In this document: in pieces, positions 1-8,182 of the stretch | How the letters are laid out: each line of letters begins with the position of its first letter | Position numbering within the stretch: the first letter of the stretch is position 1 | NCBI GenBank assembly: GCA_002354655.1 | Contig: DELY01000059.1 | Location: 2,925-49,673 of the forward strand | Direction of reading: 5' to 3' | DNA from: Pseudomonas sp. UBA2684 | GTDB lineage: Bacteria; Pseudomonadota; Gammaproteobacteria; Pseudomonadales; Pseudomonadaceae | Length of the DNA stretch: 46,749 nucleotides | The notes under the pieces: generated by a model | Seen by the model: the letters and a program-made list of their open reading frames with translations, nothing else | Databases searched by the model: none | Told to the model about the DNA's origin: nothing | Made by a program: the position numbers and the translations under genes

Positions 1-139
1 TCGCGGCTAAAGCCGCTCCCACGTGAGGGCGGTCTGCATCAACATTTAACCGGTACAGAGCCTTTTTGTAGGGGCGGATTTATCCGCGAACAGGGTGGTT
101 TGTCAGCCCAAGACCCTCGGCGATAAATCCGCTTAGAGG
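1..139. repeat. Cluster of three REP-type palindromes
   Basis: This gene-free left edge holds three copies of a Pseudomonas-style REP. One at 1-22 is in reverse orientation (core gcggctaaagccgctccc). One at 68-89 is in forward orientation (core ggggcggatttatccgc). A more degenerate reverse copy at about 119-138 (gcgataaatccgcttag) ends just before the stop codon of the first gene. Alternating orientation is typical of composite REP clusters. They sit at the 3' end of the leftward transcript and may stabilise or terminate it; that role is inferred. Confidence 0.75.
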
Positions 140-140
140 T

Positions 141-1751
141 TTATTCAAGTGTCACCCTGGCGAAGTTGTTCGAGCCCATGGGGCTGAGGGTGAAACCCTC
201 GATGCCCTTGCGCAGGGCGCTGAATTGCTTGGGGTGGGCCAGGGGAATCCACGGCGCCTGCTCGTGGAAAATCGCCAGGGCCTGGCGGTATAAGGCCGCG
301 CGCTGGCTCTGCTCGACCCGCTGGCGGGCTTCTCGAATCAGCCCGTCGAATGCCTGGTTGCACCAGCCGGCCTGGTTTTCCCCGCTCTGTGCCGCGGCGC
401 AGGACAGGTTGGGGGTGAGGAAGTTGTCCGGGTCGCCGTTGTCGCCGGCCCAGCCCATGAACACCAGGTCGTGCTCGCCATTCTTCGCCCGCTTGATCAG
501 CTCGCCCCACTCGAACATGCGGATATCCGCCTGAATGCCGATGGCGGCCAGGTCGGCTTGCAGCAGTTGCGTGCCGATACCCGGATTGGGGTTGGTCGGG
601 CCGCCGCCGGGGCGGGTCCAGATCGACAGGCGCAAGCCCTGCGCGTAGCCGGCTTCGGCCAGTAGGCGCTTGGCGCGTGGCACGTCATGTGGCCAGCCGC
701 GCAGGCGTTCGTCATGCCCCCACAGGGTATTCGGGTAAGGCGCCACCGCCGGGCTGGCGCCGCCGTCGCCGTATTGCGCGCGCAGGTAAGTGGCCTTGTC
801 GAAGGCCAGGTTGAGCGCCTGGCGCACACGCACATCGTCGAGCGGCGGATGGCGGGTATTGATGCCGATGTAGGCGGTCAGCAGCGAGTCCAGCTCCAGT
901 ACCTGCAACTCGGGATCGGCTTTCAGCGCGGGGATATCCACCGGCCGTGGGTACAGGGCGATCTGGCAGTCGTCGGCCTTGAGCCGCTGCTGACGCACGT
1001 TCGGTTCGGGGGTGATGGCGAAGATCAGGCGCTTGAGCGCTGGCGCGCCGTTCCAGTATTCCGGGTTGCCGCGAAAGCGCACCTGCGCATCCTTGGCGTA
1101 GCGCTCGAAGACGAACGGCCCGGTGCCCACCGGCAGGCTGTTGAGCTGTTCGGGTTTGCCTTGGGCGAGCAGCTGTTCGGCGTACTCGGCGGAATAGATC
1201 GAGGCGAAGCCCATGGCCAGGTTGGCCAGGAAGGGCGCCTCGGGGTGTTTCAGGACGAAGCGTACGCGTTGCTCGTCGAGCTTCTCGATGCGCTCGATCA
1301 GCGCTGCCATGGCCATCGCTTCGGCGTAGGGAAAGCCGCGCACGGACAGCGCATGCCAGGGGTGCTGCGGATCGAGCTGGCGCTGGAAGCTCCACAGCAC
1401 GTCGTCGGCATTCAGCGGGCGGCTGGGTTGGAACCAGGCGGTGCGGTGGAAGGCCACGTTCTGGCGTAATTGAAAGGTGTAGCTCAGGCCATCGGCGGAT
1501 ACCTCCCAGCGCTCGGCCAGGCCGGGAACCAGTGCGCTGCTGCCTGGGGCGAAATGGATCAGGCGCTCGAACACGGTTTCCGCGGACGCGTCGGCGGTAG
1601 TCGCCGCGGTGTACTGGACGATATCGAAACCTTCCGGGCTGGCCTCGGTGCACACCACCAGGCTGTCGCTGGCGGCCTGTACCTGGGCGGCGCAAACAAG
1701 GGTGCCTGCCAGCAGCAGGCGCAGGAACGGCAGTAGCAGGGGTGCGGGCAT
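141..1751 (-). CDS. ABC transporter peptide-binding protein, DppA-like (second of a tandem pair)
   Basis: Periplasmic solute-binding protein of the SBP_bac_5 (peptide/nickel-binding) family, 536 aa, the usual length. An N-terminal signal peptide ends near residue 27 (VQA-AS). The mature start carries the DppA-type VVCTEASPEGFD motif, and GTGPFVFERY and GDNGDPDNF are further hallmark stretches. It would deliver short peptides to an inner-membrane ABC permease, but no permease or ATPase gene is in the window. It lies 105 bp downstream of a paralogous binding-protein gene on the same strand, with two stem-loops between them. The start at 1751 is backed by a GAGGGA ribosome site. In P. aeruginosa a comparable pair sits beside roxSR. 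Substrate specificity cannot be read from the sequence. Confidence 0.9.
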   Translation of the reverse strand: MPAPLLLPFLRLLLAGTLVCAAQVQAASDSLVVCTEASPEGFDIVQYTAATTADASAETVFERLIHFAPGSSALVPGLAERWEVSADGLSYTFQLRQNVAFHRTAWFQPSRPLNADDVLWSFQRQLDPQHPWHALSVRGFPYAEAMAMAALIERIEKLDEQRVRFVLKHPEAPFLANLAMGFASIYSAEYAEQLLAQGKPEQLNSLPVGTGPFVFERYAKDAQVRFRGNPEYWNGAPALKRLIFAITPEPNVRQQRLKADDCQIALYPRPVDIPALKADPELQVLELDSLLTAYIGINTRHPPLDDVRVRQALNLAFDKATYLRAQYGDGGASPAVAPYPNTLWGHDERLRGWPHDVPRAKRLLAEAGYAQGLRLSIWTRPGGGPTNPNPGIGTQLLQADLAAIGIQADIRMFEWGELIKRAKNGEHDLVFMGWAGDNGDPDNFLTPNLSCAAAQSGENQAGWCNQAFDGLIREARQRVEQSQRAALYRQALAIFHEQAPWIPLAHPKQFSALRKGIEGFTLSPMGSNNFARVTLE

Positions 1752-1786
1752 CGGTTAATCCCTCATGCGGTTCGGTACGTGCAGGC

Positions 1787-1838
1787 GGCGGCCGGGTAGG
1801 CCGCCGTCGCCCGGCTACCCAGGCGGTGGATAACCGCC
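1787..1838 (-). other. Two intercistronic stem-loops between the binding-protein genes
   Basis: Two perfect hairpins lie in the 105-bp gap. The first is ggcggcc/ggccgcc with a 5-nt loop (1787-1805). The second is ggcggt/accgcc with a 5-nt loop (1822-1838). Neither is followed by a T-run, so they look like RNA-stabilising or processing structures rather than strong intrinsic terminators. They could make the upstream gene more abundant than the downstream one. Confidence 0.55.
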
Positions 1839-1856
1839 CAGGCAACAGTCTGAGGG

Positions 1857-3458
1857 TTACTGCTCGACGCTGACACCGTAGAAGGAGTTAAGCCCGAATG
1901 GGCTGATCTTGAAGTCCTGCACGTTCTTGCGCATCGGTTGATACACGGTCGAGTGGGCGATCGGGGTGATCGGCACTTCGCGCTTGAGGATCACCTGAGC
2001 CTGCTTGTACAGCTCGCTGCGTTCAGCGGTGTCGGTCACCCGCTTGGCAGCTTTGACCAGCTTGTCGTAATCGGCGTTGCACCATTTGGAGAAGTTGTTG
2101 CCGTCCACCGCGTCGCAGCCGTACAGGGTGCCGAGCCAGTTATCCGGGTCACCGTTGTCGCCGCTCCAGCCAATCAGCATGGCGTCATGCTCGCCGGCCT
2201 TGGCGCGCTTGAGGTATTCGCCCCATTCGTAAGTGACGATCTTGGCCTTGATGCCGACCTTGGCCCAGTCGCTTTGCAGTATTTCGGCCATCAGCTTGGC
2301 GTTGGGGTTGTACGGGCGCTGCACCGGCATGGCCCACAGGGTGATCTCGGTGCCTTCGGCAACGCCGGCGGCCTTGAGCAATTCCTTGGCTTTCTCCGGG
2401 TTGTAGGCGGCGTCCTTGATGTTCTCGTCATACGACCACTGGGTCGGCGGCAGACCGTTGCTGGCCAGTTGGCCGGCGCTTTGGTAGACCGCGTCGATGA
2501 TCGCCTGCTTGTTCACCGCCATGTCCAGGGCCTGGCGCACTTCCAGCTTATCGAACGGCGGGTGGGTGACGTTGTAGGCGATATAGCCGACGTTGAACCC
2601 GGCTTGCTCGGGCATTTGCAGATTTGCATCTTGCTTCAACGACTCGAGATCGGCTGGCCGCGGGAACAGGGTGACCTGGCATTCGCCGGCCTTGAGCTTC
2701 TGCATGCGCACCGAGGCGTCGGTGTTGATGGCGAAGATCAGGTTGTCGATCTTCACCTCATCCGGTTGCCAGTATTGCGGGTTGCCCTTGAAGCGGATCA
2801 CCGCGTCCTTCTGGTAGCGGCTGAACACGAACGGGCCGGTGCCGATGGGCTTCTGGTTGATGTCGGCGGCTTTGCCGGCCTTGAGCAGGCTATCGGCGTA
2901 TTCGGCGGACTGGATCGAGGCAAAGCTCATCGCCAGGTTCTGGATAAAGGCGGCGTCGACCTCGTTGAGGCTGAACTTGACGGTCAGGTCGTCGAGTTTT
3001 TCGATCTTGGCGATATTGGCGTCCATGCCCATATCGGTGAAGTAGGGGAATTCGGAGGGGTAGGCTTTGCGGAACGGATGCTCTTTATCGAGCATGCGCT
3101 GGAAGGTGAACAACACGTCGTCGGCGTTGAAGTCGCGGCTCGGGGTGAAGTACTCGGTGGTATGGAACTTCACGTTCGGGCGCAGGTGAAAGGTGTAGCT
3201 GAGGCCGTCGTCGGCAATCTCCCACTTCTGCGCCAAGCCTGGAATCACGGCGGTGCCGCCACGCTCGAACTGGCTCAGACGGTTGAACACGGTTTCTGCG
3301 GCGGCGTCGAAGTCGGTACCGGTGGTGTACAGGCCCGGGTCGAAACCGGCGGGGCTACCTTCGGAGCAGAACACCAGGTTGCTGGCGGCCTGGGCAAACG
3401 GCGCGCTGGCGATCAGCCCAGCAACGGCCATGGCCTGGATGACGGCGTTTTTACGCAT
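1857..3458 (-). CDS. ABC transporter dipeptide-binding protein, DppA-like (first of a tandem pair)
   Basis: Periplasmic peptide-binding protein, SBP_bac_5 family, 533 aa. The signal peptide ends at about residue 24 (AQA-AS). The mature protein opens with the DppA motif LVFCSEGSPAGFDPGLY, and GTGPFVFSRYQKDAV and GWSGDNGDPDNW are shared with its downstream neighbour, so the two are diverged paralogues in one transcription unit. The Cys in VFC and the one in YGCDAV correspond to a cysteine pair seen in DppA. Translation starts at 3458 after a GAGG site. A sigma-70-like promoter lies about 60 bp upstream. Di- or oligopeptide binding is likely from the family; the exact ligand is unknown, and heme or tri-peptide binding occurs in relatives. 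Confidence 0.9.
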   Translation of the reverse strand: MRKNAVIQAMAVAGLIASAPFAQAASNLVFCSEGSPAGFDPGLYTTGTDFDAAAETVFNRLSQFERGGTAVIPGLAQKWEIADDGLSYTFHLRPNVKFHTTEYFTPSRDFNADDVLFTFQRMLDKEHPFRKAYPSEFPYFTDMGMDANIAKIEKLDDLTVKFSLNEVDAAFIQNLAMSFASIQSAEYADSLLKAGKAADINQKPIGTGPFVFSRYQKDAVIRFKGNPQYWQPDEVKIDNLIFAINTDASVRMQKLKAGECQVTLFPRPADLESLKQDANLQMPEQAGFNVGYIAYNVTHPPFDKLEVRQALDMAVNKQAIIDAVYQSAGQLASNGLPPTQWSYDENIKDAAYNPEKAKELLKAAGVAEGTEITLWAMPVQRPYNPNAKLMAEILQSDWAKVGIKAKIVTYEWGEYLKRAKAGEHDAMLIGWSGDNGDPDNWLGTLYGCDAVDGNNFSKWCNADYDKLVKAAKRVTDTAERSELYKQAQVILKREVPITPIAHSTVYQPMRKNVQDFKISPFGLNSFYGVSVEQ

Positions 3459-3518
3459 AGTGACCTCATGTTTATTGTGGTTGTCATCGTGAGGGGTCTC
3501 TTGTGAAGACCTTGGGAG

Positions 3519-3547
3519 AAACTATGCAGGGCGTATGCCGGAGGCAA
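3519..3547 (-). promoter_or_regulatory. Putative sigma-70 promoter of the binding-protein pair
   Basis: On the minus strand, TTGCCT (3547-3542) and TAGTTT (3524-3519) are separated by 17 bp, upstream of the first DppA-like gene. The leader would be about 55 nt. The match is moderate and there is no experimental support. Confidence 0.4.
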
Positions 3548-3633
3548 GGGGCATGAAGGCTTGAGCGTAGCAACTGTGGGGGAGTTGTAAGTTGCTGTCG
3601 CATTTAGGCAATTTTCTGCGAAAAAGCTGGCAA

Positions 3634-3661
3634 AGCGCCGCTATCGGTCGACAACGGCGCT
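3634..3661 (-). terminator. Stem-loop downstream of the SIMPL-domain gene
   Basis: agcgccg and cggcgct form a 7-bp stem with a 14-nt loop just after the SIMPL gene stop. On the minus strand it is followed by a short T-containing stretch (ttgccagcttttt). This is a weak intrinsic terminator candidate. Confidence 0.4.
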
Positions 3662-3681
3662 GCGCGCTTGCGGCGCATGCT

Positions 3682-4392
3682 TCAGGGCATTTGCACTTCG
3701 ATCACGCCATCGGCGTTAACCGTCACTTGGCTGGTGCCGGCTTCGATCTCCGGTGTGGCGGCATCCATCATCGCCGCGCCTTTCATCGCCTCCATACGCA
3801 TCGGCATCGGTGGCTGGAAGCCGCCGCTGTTCAGGCTCAGGCTGACCAGTTTGTAACTACTGCCGCCGAGCGCTGCGCTGACCAACTGTGCGCGCGCCTT
3901 GAACGCGGCCACGGCATCCTTGAGCAGGGCGTCTTCGTGGATTTTACGGGTTGGCGATGCGATGCTGAAATCCATGCCGCCCATTTTCAGGTCCTTGAGC
4001 ATGTTGCCGGTCAGCTTCGACAGCGCGGCGAAGTCGGCGCTTTCCAGACGCAGTTCGCCACGTTCGCGCCATGCGGTGATCTGCTGGCCTTTTTCGTCGT
4101 ACACCGGGTAGCTGTTGCGGCTGCCGAGGGCGACCGTGACGCCTTTGGTGCCGCGTGCCTGGGCGAGGGCGCTGTTCAGCGTGCGGGTGATGTCAGCAGC
4201 CAAGGCCGCTGGGTCGCTGTGCTGCGCTTCGCTGTAGAGGGTGACGTGCATCAGGTCGTGGGCGATTTCCTGGCTGACCTCGGCCCGCAGGCTGATCTGG
4301 TTGTACCGCGCCTCTTCGGCCTGCGCCGAGAGGCTGAACAGGGCAACGGCGCTGAGGATGAAGGCGTTGGCAAGACGGGGCAGTGGCAGCAT
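3682..4392 (-). CDS. SIMPL-domain (DUF541) periplasmic protein
   Basis: 236-aa exported protein of the SIMPL/DUF541 family (E. coli YggE-like). It has a signal peptide ending near residue 25 (LSAQA-EE), then one SIMPL domain running to the C-terminus: an N-terminal strand (YNQISLRAEVSQEI), the central GSRNSYPVYDEKGQ, and the terminal SQVTVNADGVIEV typical of the fold. Family members are periplasmic or outer-membrane associated and have been linked to oxidative-stress phenotypes, but the molecular function is not established. The start at 4392 follows an AAGGAA site. It lies divergently from roxS, separated by a 373-bp gap, and matches the unnamed gene that sits between roxS and the peptide-binding genes in P. 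aeruginosa. Confidence 0.85.
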   Translation of the reverse strand: MLPLPRLANAFILSAVALFSLSAQAEEARYNQISLRAEVSQEIAHDLMHVTLYSEAQHSDPAALAADITRTLNSALAQARGTKGVTVALGSRNSYPVYDEKGQQITAWRERGELRLESADFAALSKLTGNMLKDLKMGGMDFSIASPTRKIHEDALLKDAVAAFKARAQLVSAALGGSSYKLVSLSLNSGGFQPPMPMRMEAMKGAAMMDAATPEIEAGTSQVTVNADGVIEVQMP

Positions 4393-4765
4393 GACGGTTC
4401 CTTGCGGGTCAGTGAGCGCGCAGTGGCGCGCAGGTCCTTAACGTAGACGTAGCGATTCGACTGTTCGGGTTAAATCCAGTTCAGCGGCGTTGCCGGCTAA
4501 GCGTAGCGGTTCACCTGCGCAGCCGCTCCTAATGGTGTACGGCGTATTGGACCACTGGCCCATTGGCGCGATGGCAGCGCGGCGCAACGCTCCGCGTGCA
4601 CATCGCGTGGGAGGGGCTTTAGCCGCGAGCCGTGTACGTGCACAGGCATCGCGGTTGCAGCGGCTTGCGTGGCGCTCGCTGGCCTGCGGCGTGTTGCCGC
4701 AGCGGGTGCGTCAACGGCTTGGTTATACTCGCCTGGCTCGGCCACCGAGCCTTTCTGGAGAGCCC
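4393..4765. other. 373-bp divergent intergenic region (SIMPL gene / roxS) with a REP
   Basis: No convincing gene. The roxS frame stays open back to 4490, but residues upstream of the ATG at 4766 are Arg/Ala-rich and unlike a sensor N-terminus. The region contains a REP palindrome at 4607-4628 and a TATACT hexamer at 4724-4729 about 37 bp before the roxS ATG, a possible -10. No good -35 is seen at 16-18 bp. Promoters for both divergent genes must lie here. Confidence 0.6.
4607..4628 (+). repeat. REP palindrome
   Basis: gtgggaggggctttagccgc followed by ga is the same family as the copies at 1-22 and 68-89. It sits in the middle of the roxS upstream region. Confidence 0.75.
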
Positions 4766-6019
4766 ATGCTCGCACCCGTGCAGTTGTTGTCGGCCAGCCG
4801 ACAAAACCTCTGGCGTCTGACCTTGATCCGTATTCTGGTGCTGGCCGCGCAGGCCGGTTCGGTGGGGCTTGCCTACAAGTCGGGGTCGTTGCCGCTGCCA
4901 TGGCTGGAGCTGAGCGTCACCCTCGCGATCTCGTTGGTGCTGTGCCTGCTCACCGCCTTGCGCTTGCGCGGCCCCTGGCCAGTCACCGAGCAGGAATACG
5001 CGGTGCAGCTCGGCTGCGACCTGATCATCCACAGCCTGCTGCTGTATTACTCGGGCGGTTCGACCAACCCCTTCGTCTCCTATTACCTGGTGCCACTGAC
5101 CATTGCCGCGGCGACCTTGCCCTGGCTGTACACCATCACCCTCTCGGGCCTGGCATTGGCCGGCTACACCCTGCTGCTGGTGTGGTCGCACCCGCTGGAG
5201 TTGCCACCCGGGCCTCGCGAAAGCTTGTTGGTGTATGGCATGTGGCTGAGCTTTGCCCTGGCCGCGGCGCTGATCACCTTCTTCGTCGCCAAGATGGCCG
5301 AGGAGCTGCGCCATCAGGAAGAGCTGCGCGCCGAGCGCCGCGAGGAAGGCCTGCGCGATCAGCAGTTGCTCGCCGTCGCTACTCAGGCTGCCGGCGCCGC
5401 CCATGAGTTGGGTACGCCACTGGCGACCATGAGCGTGCTGATCAAGGAATTGCGCCGTGAGCACCAGGACCCGCTGCTGCAAGAAGACCTGGCGGTGCTG
5501 CAAGAACAGGTCAAATTGTGCAAGGACACCCTGCAACAGCTGGTGCGCGCGGCCGAGGCGGACCGCCGTCAGGCGGTGATCGAACAGTCCTCGGTGGAGT
5601 GGCTGGAAACCACCCTCAACCGCTGGCACCTGATGCGCCCCGAGGCCAGCTATCGCTACCAATGCCTGGGACTTGGCGCGCCGCCGCGGCTGATGCCGCC
5701 GGCCGACCTCACGCAGGCGCTACTCAATTTGCTGAACAATGCCGCCGATGCCTGCCCGGACAAGCTGGATATCCGCCTCGACTGGGATCACCAGTGGTTG
5801 CGCCTGAGTATCCGCGACTTTGGTGCCGGCGTACCGCTGGCCATTGCCGAGCAATTGGGCCGGCCGTTTTTCACCACCAAAGGCAAAGGGTTCGGTCTGG
5901 GGTTGTTCCTCAGCCAGGCCAGCGTCACCCGTGTCGGCGGCACGGTAAAGCTGTATAACCACGAAGAAGGCGGCACGCTCACCGAGCTGAAATTGCCGCG
6001 TGCTTATGGCCGGGCTTGA
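4766..6019 (+). CDS. roxS: Redox sensor histidine kinase RoxS (RegB/PrrB family)
   Basis: Membrane sensor kinase, 417 aa from the ATG at 4766, chosen because GGAG lies just upstream and MLAPVQLL is the first plausible N-terminus. About six hydrophobic segments occupy residues 15-185. The heptapeptide GGSTNPF (97-103) is the RegB-family ubiquinone-binding motif GGxxNPF. The H-box AAHELGTPLATM carries the phosphorylated His213, followed by an N-box (NLLNNAADACP) and glycine-rich ATP lid (GKGFGLGLFLS). RoxS/RegB proteins sense the redox state of the quinone pool and phosphorylate their partner regulator, controlling terminal oxidases and related respiratory genes. The partner roxR begins 61 bp downstream, clearly co-transcribed. 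Confidence 0.93.
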   Translation: MLAPVQLLSASRQNLWRLTLIRILVLAAQAGSVGLAYKSGSLPLPWLELSVTLAISLVLCLLTALRLRGPWPVTEQEYAVQLGCDLIIHSLLLYYSGGSTNPFVSYYLVPLTIAAATLPWLYTITLSGLALAGYTLLLVWSHPLELPPGPRESLLVYGMWLSFALAAALITFFVAKMAEELRHQEELRAERREEGLRDQQLLAVATQAAGAAHELGTPLATMSVLIKELRREHQDPLLQEDLAVLQEQVKLCKDTLQQLVRAAEADRRQAVIEQSSVEWLETTLNRWHLMRPEASYRYQCLGLGAPPRLMPPADLTQALLNLLNNAADACPDKLDIRLDWDHQWLRLSIRDFGAGVPLAIAEQLGRPFFTTKGKGFGLGLFLSQASVTRVGGTVKLYNHEEGGTLTELKLPRAYGRA

Positions 6020-6080
6020 GATCAAAGCCATGGCGCGCAGCGACGGATAAGGGCGCTATGCCCGTTAGGAGAAATTGCAG

Positions 6081-6647
6081 ATGACTGACGAAACGGAAGT
6101 CTTATTCGACGGCGAAGAGCAGCCGCACCTGCTGCTGGTCGATGACGACCCAACCTTTACTCGTGTGATGGCGCGGGCCATGAGCCGTCGTGGCTTGCGC
6201 GTGTCTACCGCCGGCTCGGCCGAAGAAGGCTTGGCCCTGGCCGAGCAGGATCTGCCGGATTATGCGGTGCTCGATTTAAAGATGGAGGGCGATTCCGGCC
6301 TGGTGCTGTTGCCCAAGCTGCTGGAGTTGGACGCGGAGATGCGTGTGGTGATCCTCACTGGCTACTCGAGCATCGCCACGGCCGTGGAGGCGATCAAGCG
6401 CGGCGCCTGCAACTACCTGTGCAAGCCGGCGGATGCCGACGATGTGCTGGCCGCCTTGCTCACCCAGCATGCCGACCTGGATACCCTGGTGCCGGAAAAC
6501 CCGATGTCGGTGGATCGCCTGCAATGGGAGCACATTCAGCGCGTATTGGCTGAACACGAAGGCAATATCTCCGCCACCGCGCGCGCCTTGGGTATGCACC
6601 GGCGCACCTTGCAGCGCAAATTGCAGAAGCGCCCGGTACGCCGCTGA
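6081..6647 (+). CDS. roxR: Response regulator RoxR (RegA/PrrA family)
   Basis: 188-aa two-component regulator. The receiver domain covers residues about 16-130, with acidic pocket DDD (21-23), phospho-acceptor Asp65 (VLDLKM), Thr93 and Lys115 (LCKP). A short linker leads to a Fis-type helix-turn-helix (about 145-185, NISATARALGMHRRTLQRKL). There is no AAA+ sigma-54-activation domain, as expected for RegA/PrrA proteins. The start is the ATG at 6081, 9 nt after AGGAG; a TTG two codons upstream is less likely. It forms an operon with roxS and is inferred to control respiratory oxidases in response to redox state. Confidence 0.94.
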   Translation: MTDETEVLFDGEEQPHLLLVDDDPTFTRVMARAMSRRGLRVSTAGSAEEGLALAEQDLPDYAVLDLKMEGDSGLVLLPKLLELDAEMRVVILTGYSSIATAVEAIKRGACNYLCKPADADDVLAALLTQHADLDTLVPENPMSVDRLQWEHIQRVLAEHEGNISATARALGMHRRTLQRKLQKRPVRR

Positions 6648-6681
6648 TCTCACGCGCAGCCCGGAGGCCGGTACAACTGAC

Positions 6682-6704
6682 CCCGGATTGCATCCGGACT
6701 ACGG
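6682..6704 (+). repeat. Short dispersed palindromic sequence downstream of roxR
   Basis: cccggattgcatccggacta followed by cgg contains the hairpin ccggattgcatccgg. Sequences like this recur between genes in Pseudomonas genomes. Only one copy is seen in this window, so the repeat assignment rests on general knowledge. Confidence 0.4.
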
Positions 6705-6763
6705 TAGCAGGGCACTGGTTAGCCGGCTAACATAGGTTGTCAGACAACTCATCCGGTGCCTTC

Positions 6764-7705
6764 ATGCTCGCCGTCTTCCAGCAAACGCTTGCCATCACCG
6801 CGCCGGTGTTCTCCATGTTGTTTCTCGGCGTAGCGCTGAAGCGACTGGGCTGGATCGACACCGCCTTTATCAACACCGCCTCGTCCCTGGTCTTTCGCGG
6901 CACCATGCCGACCCTGCTGTTTCTCGGCATCGTCAAAGCGGATTTGAGTACGGCCTTGCAGCCGACCCTGCTGCTGTTCTTCGTCGTCGCCACCCTGGTC
7001 TGCTTCGCCCTGGCCTGGGGCTGGGCGAGCTGGCGCATCCCCCGCGAGGATCGCGGTATCTACACCCAAGGCGCCTTTCGCGGTAACAACGGCATCATCG
7101 GTCTGGCGCTGGCCACCAGCCTGTACGGCGACTACGGCCTGTCGTTGGGCGCGGTGCTCGGCGGGGTGGTGATCCTCTGCTACAACGTGCTTTCGGCCAT
7201 CGTCCTGGCCATCTACAGCCCCGGCGCCAAGACCGGAGCGCTGGCCATCGTCAAGAGCATCCTGATCAATCCGCTGATCATCGGCGTGCTGCTGGCGATT
7301 CCCTTCGCCTACTGGCGGATCGCGCTGCCGGACTGGCTGCTGACCTCGGCCGAGTACTTCGCGCAGATGACCCTGCCGCTGGCGCTGATCTGCATCGGCG
7401 GCACCCTCAGCCTGGCCTCGCTGCGCCGCAGCAGCGGCACGGCGCTCAGCGCGAGCCTGATGAAGATGGTCTGGCTGCCGCTGCTGGCCACCGTTGGTGC
7501 TTGGCTGTACGGCTTTCGCGAGGCGGATCTGGCGATCCTCTTCCTTTATTTTGCCAGCCCCACGGCGGCGGCCAGTTTCGTCATGGCCCGCGCCGTGGGT
7601 GGCAACCACGAACTGGCGGCGGCGATCATCGTGATCACCACCCTGGCAGCGGTGGTCACCACCAATGTCGGCTTGTTGCTGTTGCAGTGGGGCGGCTGGA
7701 TCTAG
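6764..7705 (+). CDS. AEC family transporter (auxin efflux carrier-like)
   Basis: 313-aa integral inner-membrane protein of the AEC (auxin efflux carrier, Mem_trans) family. About ten hydrophobic helices run along the whole length in two halves. The hallmark stretch AFRGNNGIIGLALATSLYG occupies the region where family members carry an N/G-rich crossover helix, and the C-terminal half has MTLPLALICIGGTLSL. Bacterial members move organic acids such as malate or are uncharacterised, so the substrate is open. I chose the ATG at 6764 (MLAVFQQTLAIT); a TTG at 6737 would add nine residues and no good ribosome site supports either. It stands alone downstream of roxR on the same strand, after a 116-bp gap. 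Confidence 0.85.
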   Translation: MLAVFQQTLAITAPVFSMLFLGVALKRLGWIDTAFINTASSLVFRGTMPTLLFLGIVKADLSTALQPTLLLFFVVATLVCFALAWGWASWRIPREDRGIYTQGAFRGNNGIIGLALATSLYGDYGLSLGAVLGGVVILCYNVLSAIVLAIYSPGAKTGALAIVKSILINPLIIGVLLAIPFAYWRIALPDWLLTSAEYFAQMTLPLALICIGGTLSLASLRRSSGTALSASLMKMVWLPLLATVGAWLYGFREADLAILFLYFASPTAAASFVMARAVGGNHELAAAIIVITTLAAVVTTNVGLLLLQWGGWI

Positions 7706-7728
7706 TCGCGCTGGCATCCGCCCGCCCT

Positions 7729-7761
7729 GTTGGGCTTCGCTGCGCTCGGCGCCAACCTACG
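7729..7761 (+). repeat. Dispersed palindrome, family B, copy 1
   Basis: The sequence starts gttgggcttcgctgcgctcg and ends gcgccaacctacg; gttggg-gc pairs with gcgccaac. It shares 30 of 33 positions with 38844-38876. It lies between the AEC and CMD genes, which converge here. Confidence 0.75.
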
Positions 7762-7801
7762 CGCTGCCCGCGGGCCGCGGCAAGCCGGTTCCTCGGGGTG
7801 T

Positions 7802-8182
7802 TCAGCCGTTGCGCTGATGCTCGTCGATCACTTCCTGCGCCGCACGGAAGGCGTCGATGGCGGCCGGTACGCCGGCATACACCGCACAGTGCAACAGGGC
7901 TTCGCGGATTTCCTCGACCGTGCAGCCGTTGTTCAAGGCGCCGCGCACGTGGCCTTTCAGTTCCTGCGGGCATTTCAGCGCCGTCAGCGCCGCCAGGGTA
8001 ATCAGGCTGCGGGTCTTGCGGTCCAGGCCTTCGCGCGTCCAGACACTGCCCCAGGCGTGTTCGTTGACGAAGTCCTGTAGCGGCTGGGAGAAGTCACTGG
8101 CATTGCCCAGCGCGCGGTCGACGTAGGCATCGCCCATCACCGCGCGGCGCACGTGCAGGCCGTTATCGTGTTTATCGCTCAT
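7802..8182 (-). CDS. Carboxymuconolactone decarboxylase (CMD) family protein
   Basis: 126-aa single-domain CMD-family protein, the length of 4-carboxymuconolactone decarboxylase PcaC. Typical elements are a WTREGLDRKTRSLITLAAL helix, the ELKGHVRGALNNGCT segment and a C-terminal HCAVYAGVPAAIDAF helix. The AhpD-type CxxC peroxidase motif is absent. PcaC proteins decarboxylate an aromatic-degradation intermediate in the beta-ketoadipate pathway, but no other pca gene is near, so this may be a PcaC paralogue of another function. Its start overlaps the stop of the upstream antiporter gene by one base (TGATG), indicating translational coupling. Confidence 0.82.
   Translation of the reverse strand: MSDKHDNGLHVRRAVMGDAYVDRALGNASDFSQPLQDFVNEHAWGSVWTREGLDRKTRSLITLAALTALKCPQELKGHVRGALNNGCTVEEIREALLHCAVYAGVPAAIDAFRAAQEVIDEHQRNG

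Noticed and set aside
1938-3506. A 522-codon plus-strand frame opposite the DppA-like gene
   Set aside because: Antisense shadow of a clearly coding gene; the product is repetitive Val/Gly/Asp/His-rich with no recognisable fold.
4490-4765. A longer RoxS with 92 extra N-terminal residues
   Set aside because: The extension is Arg/Ala-rich and runs through a REP palindrome; ATG 4766 has a good ribosome site and the first membrane-sensor-like sequence.
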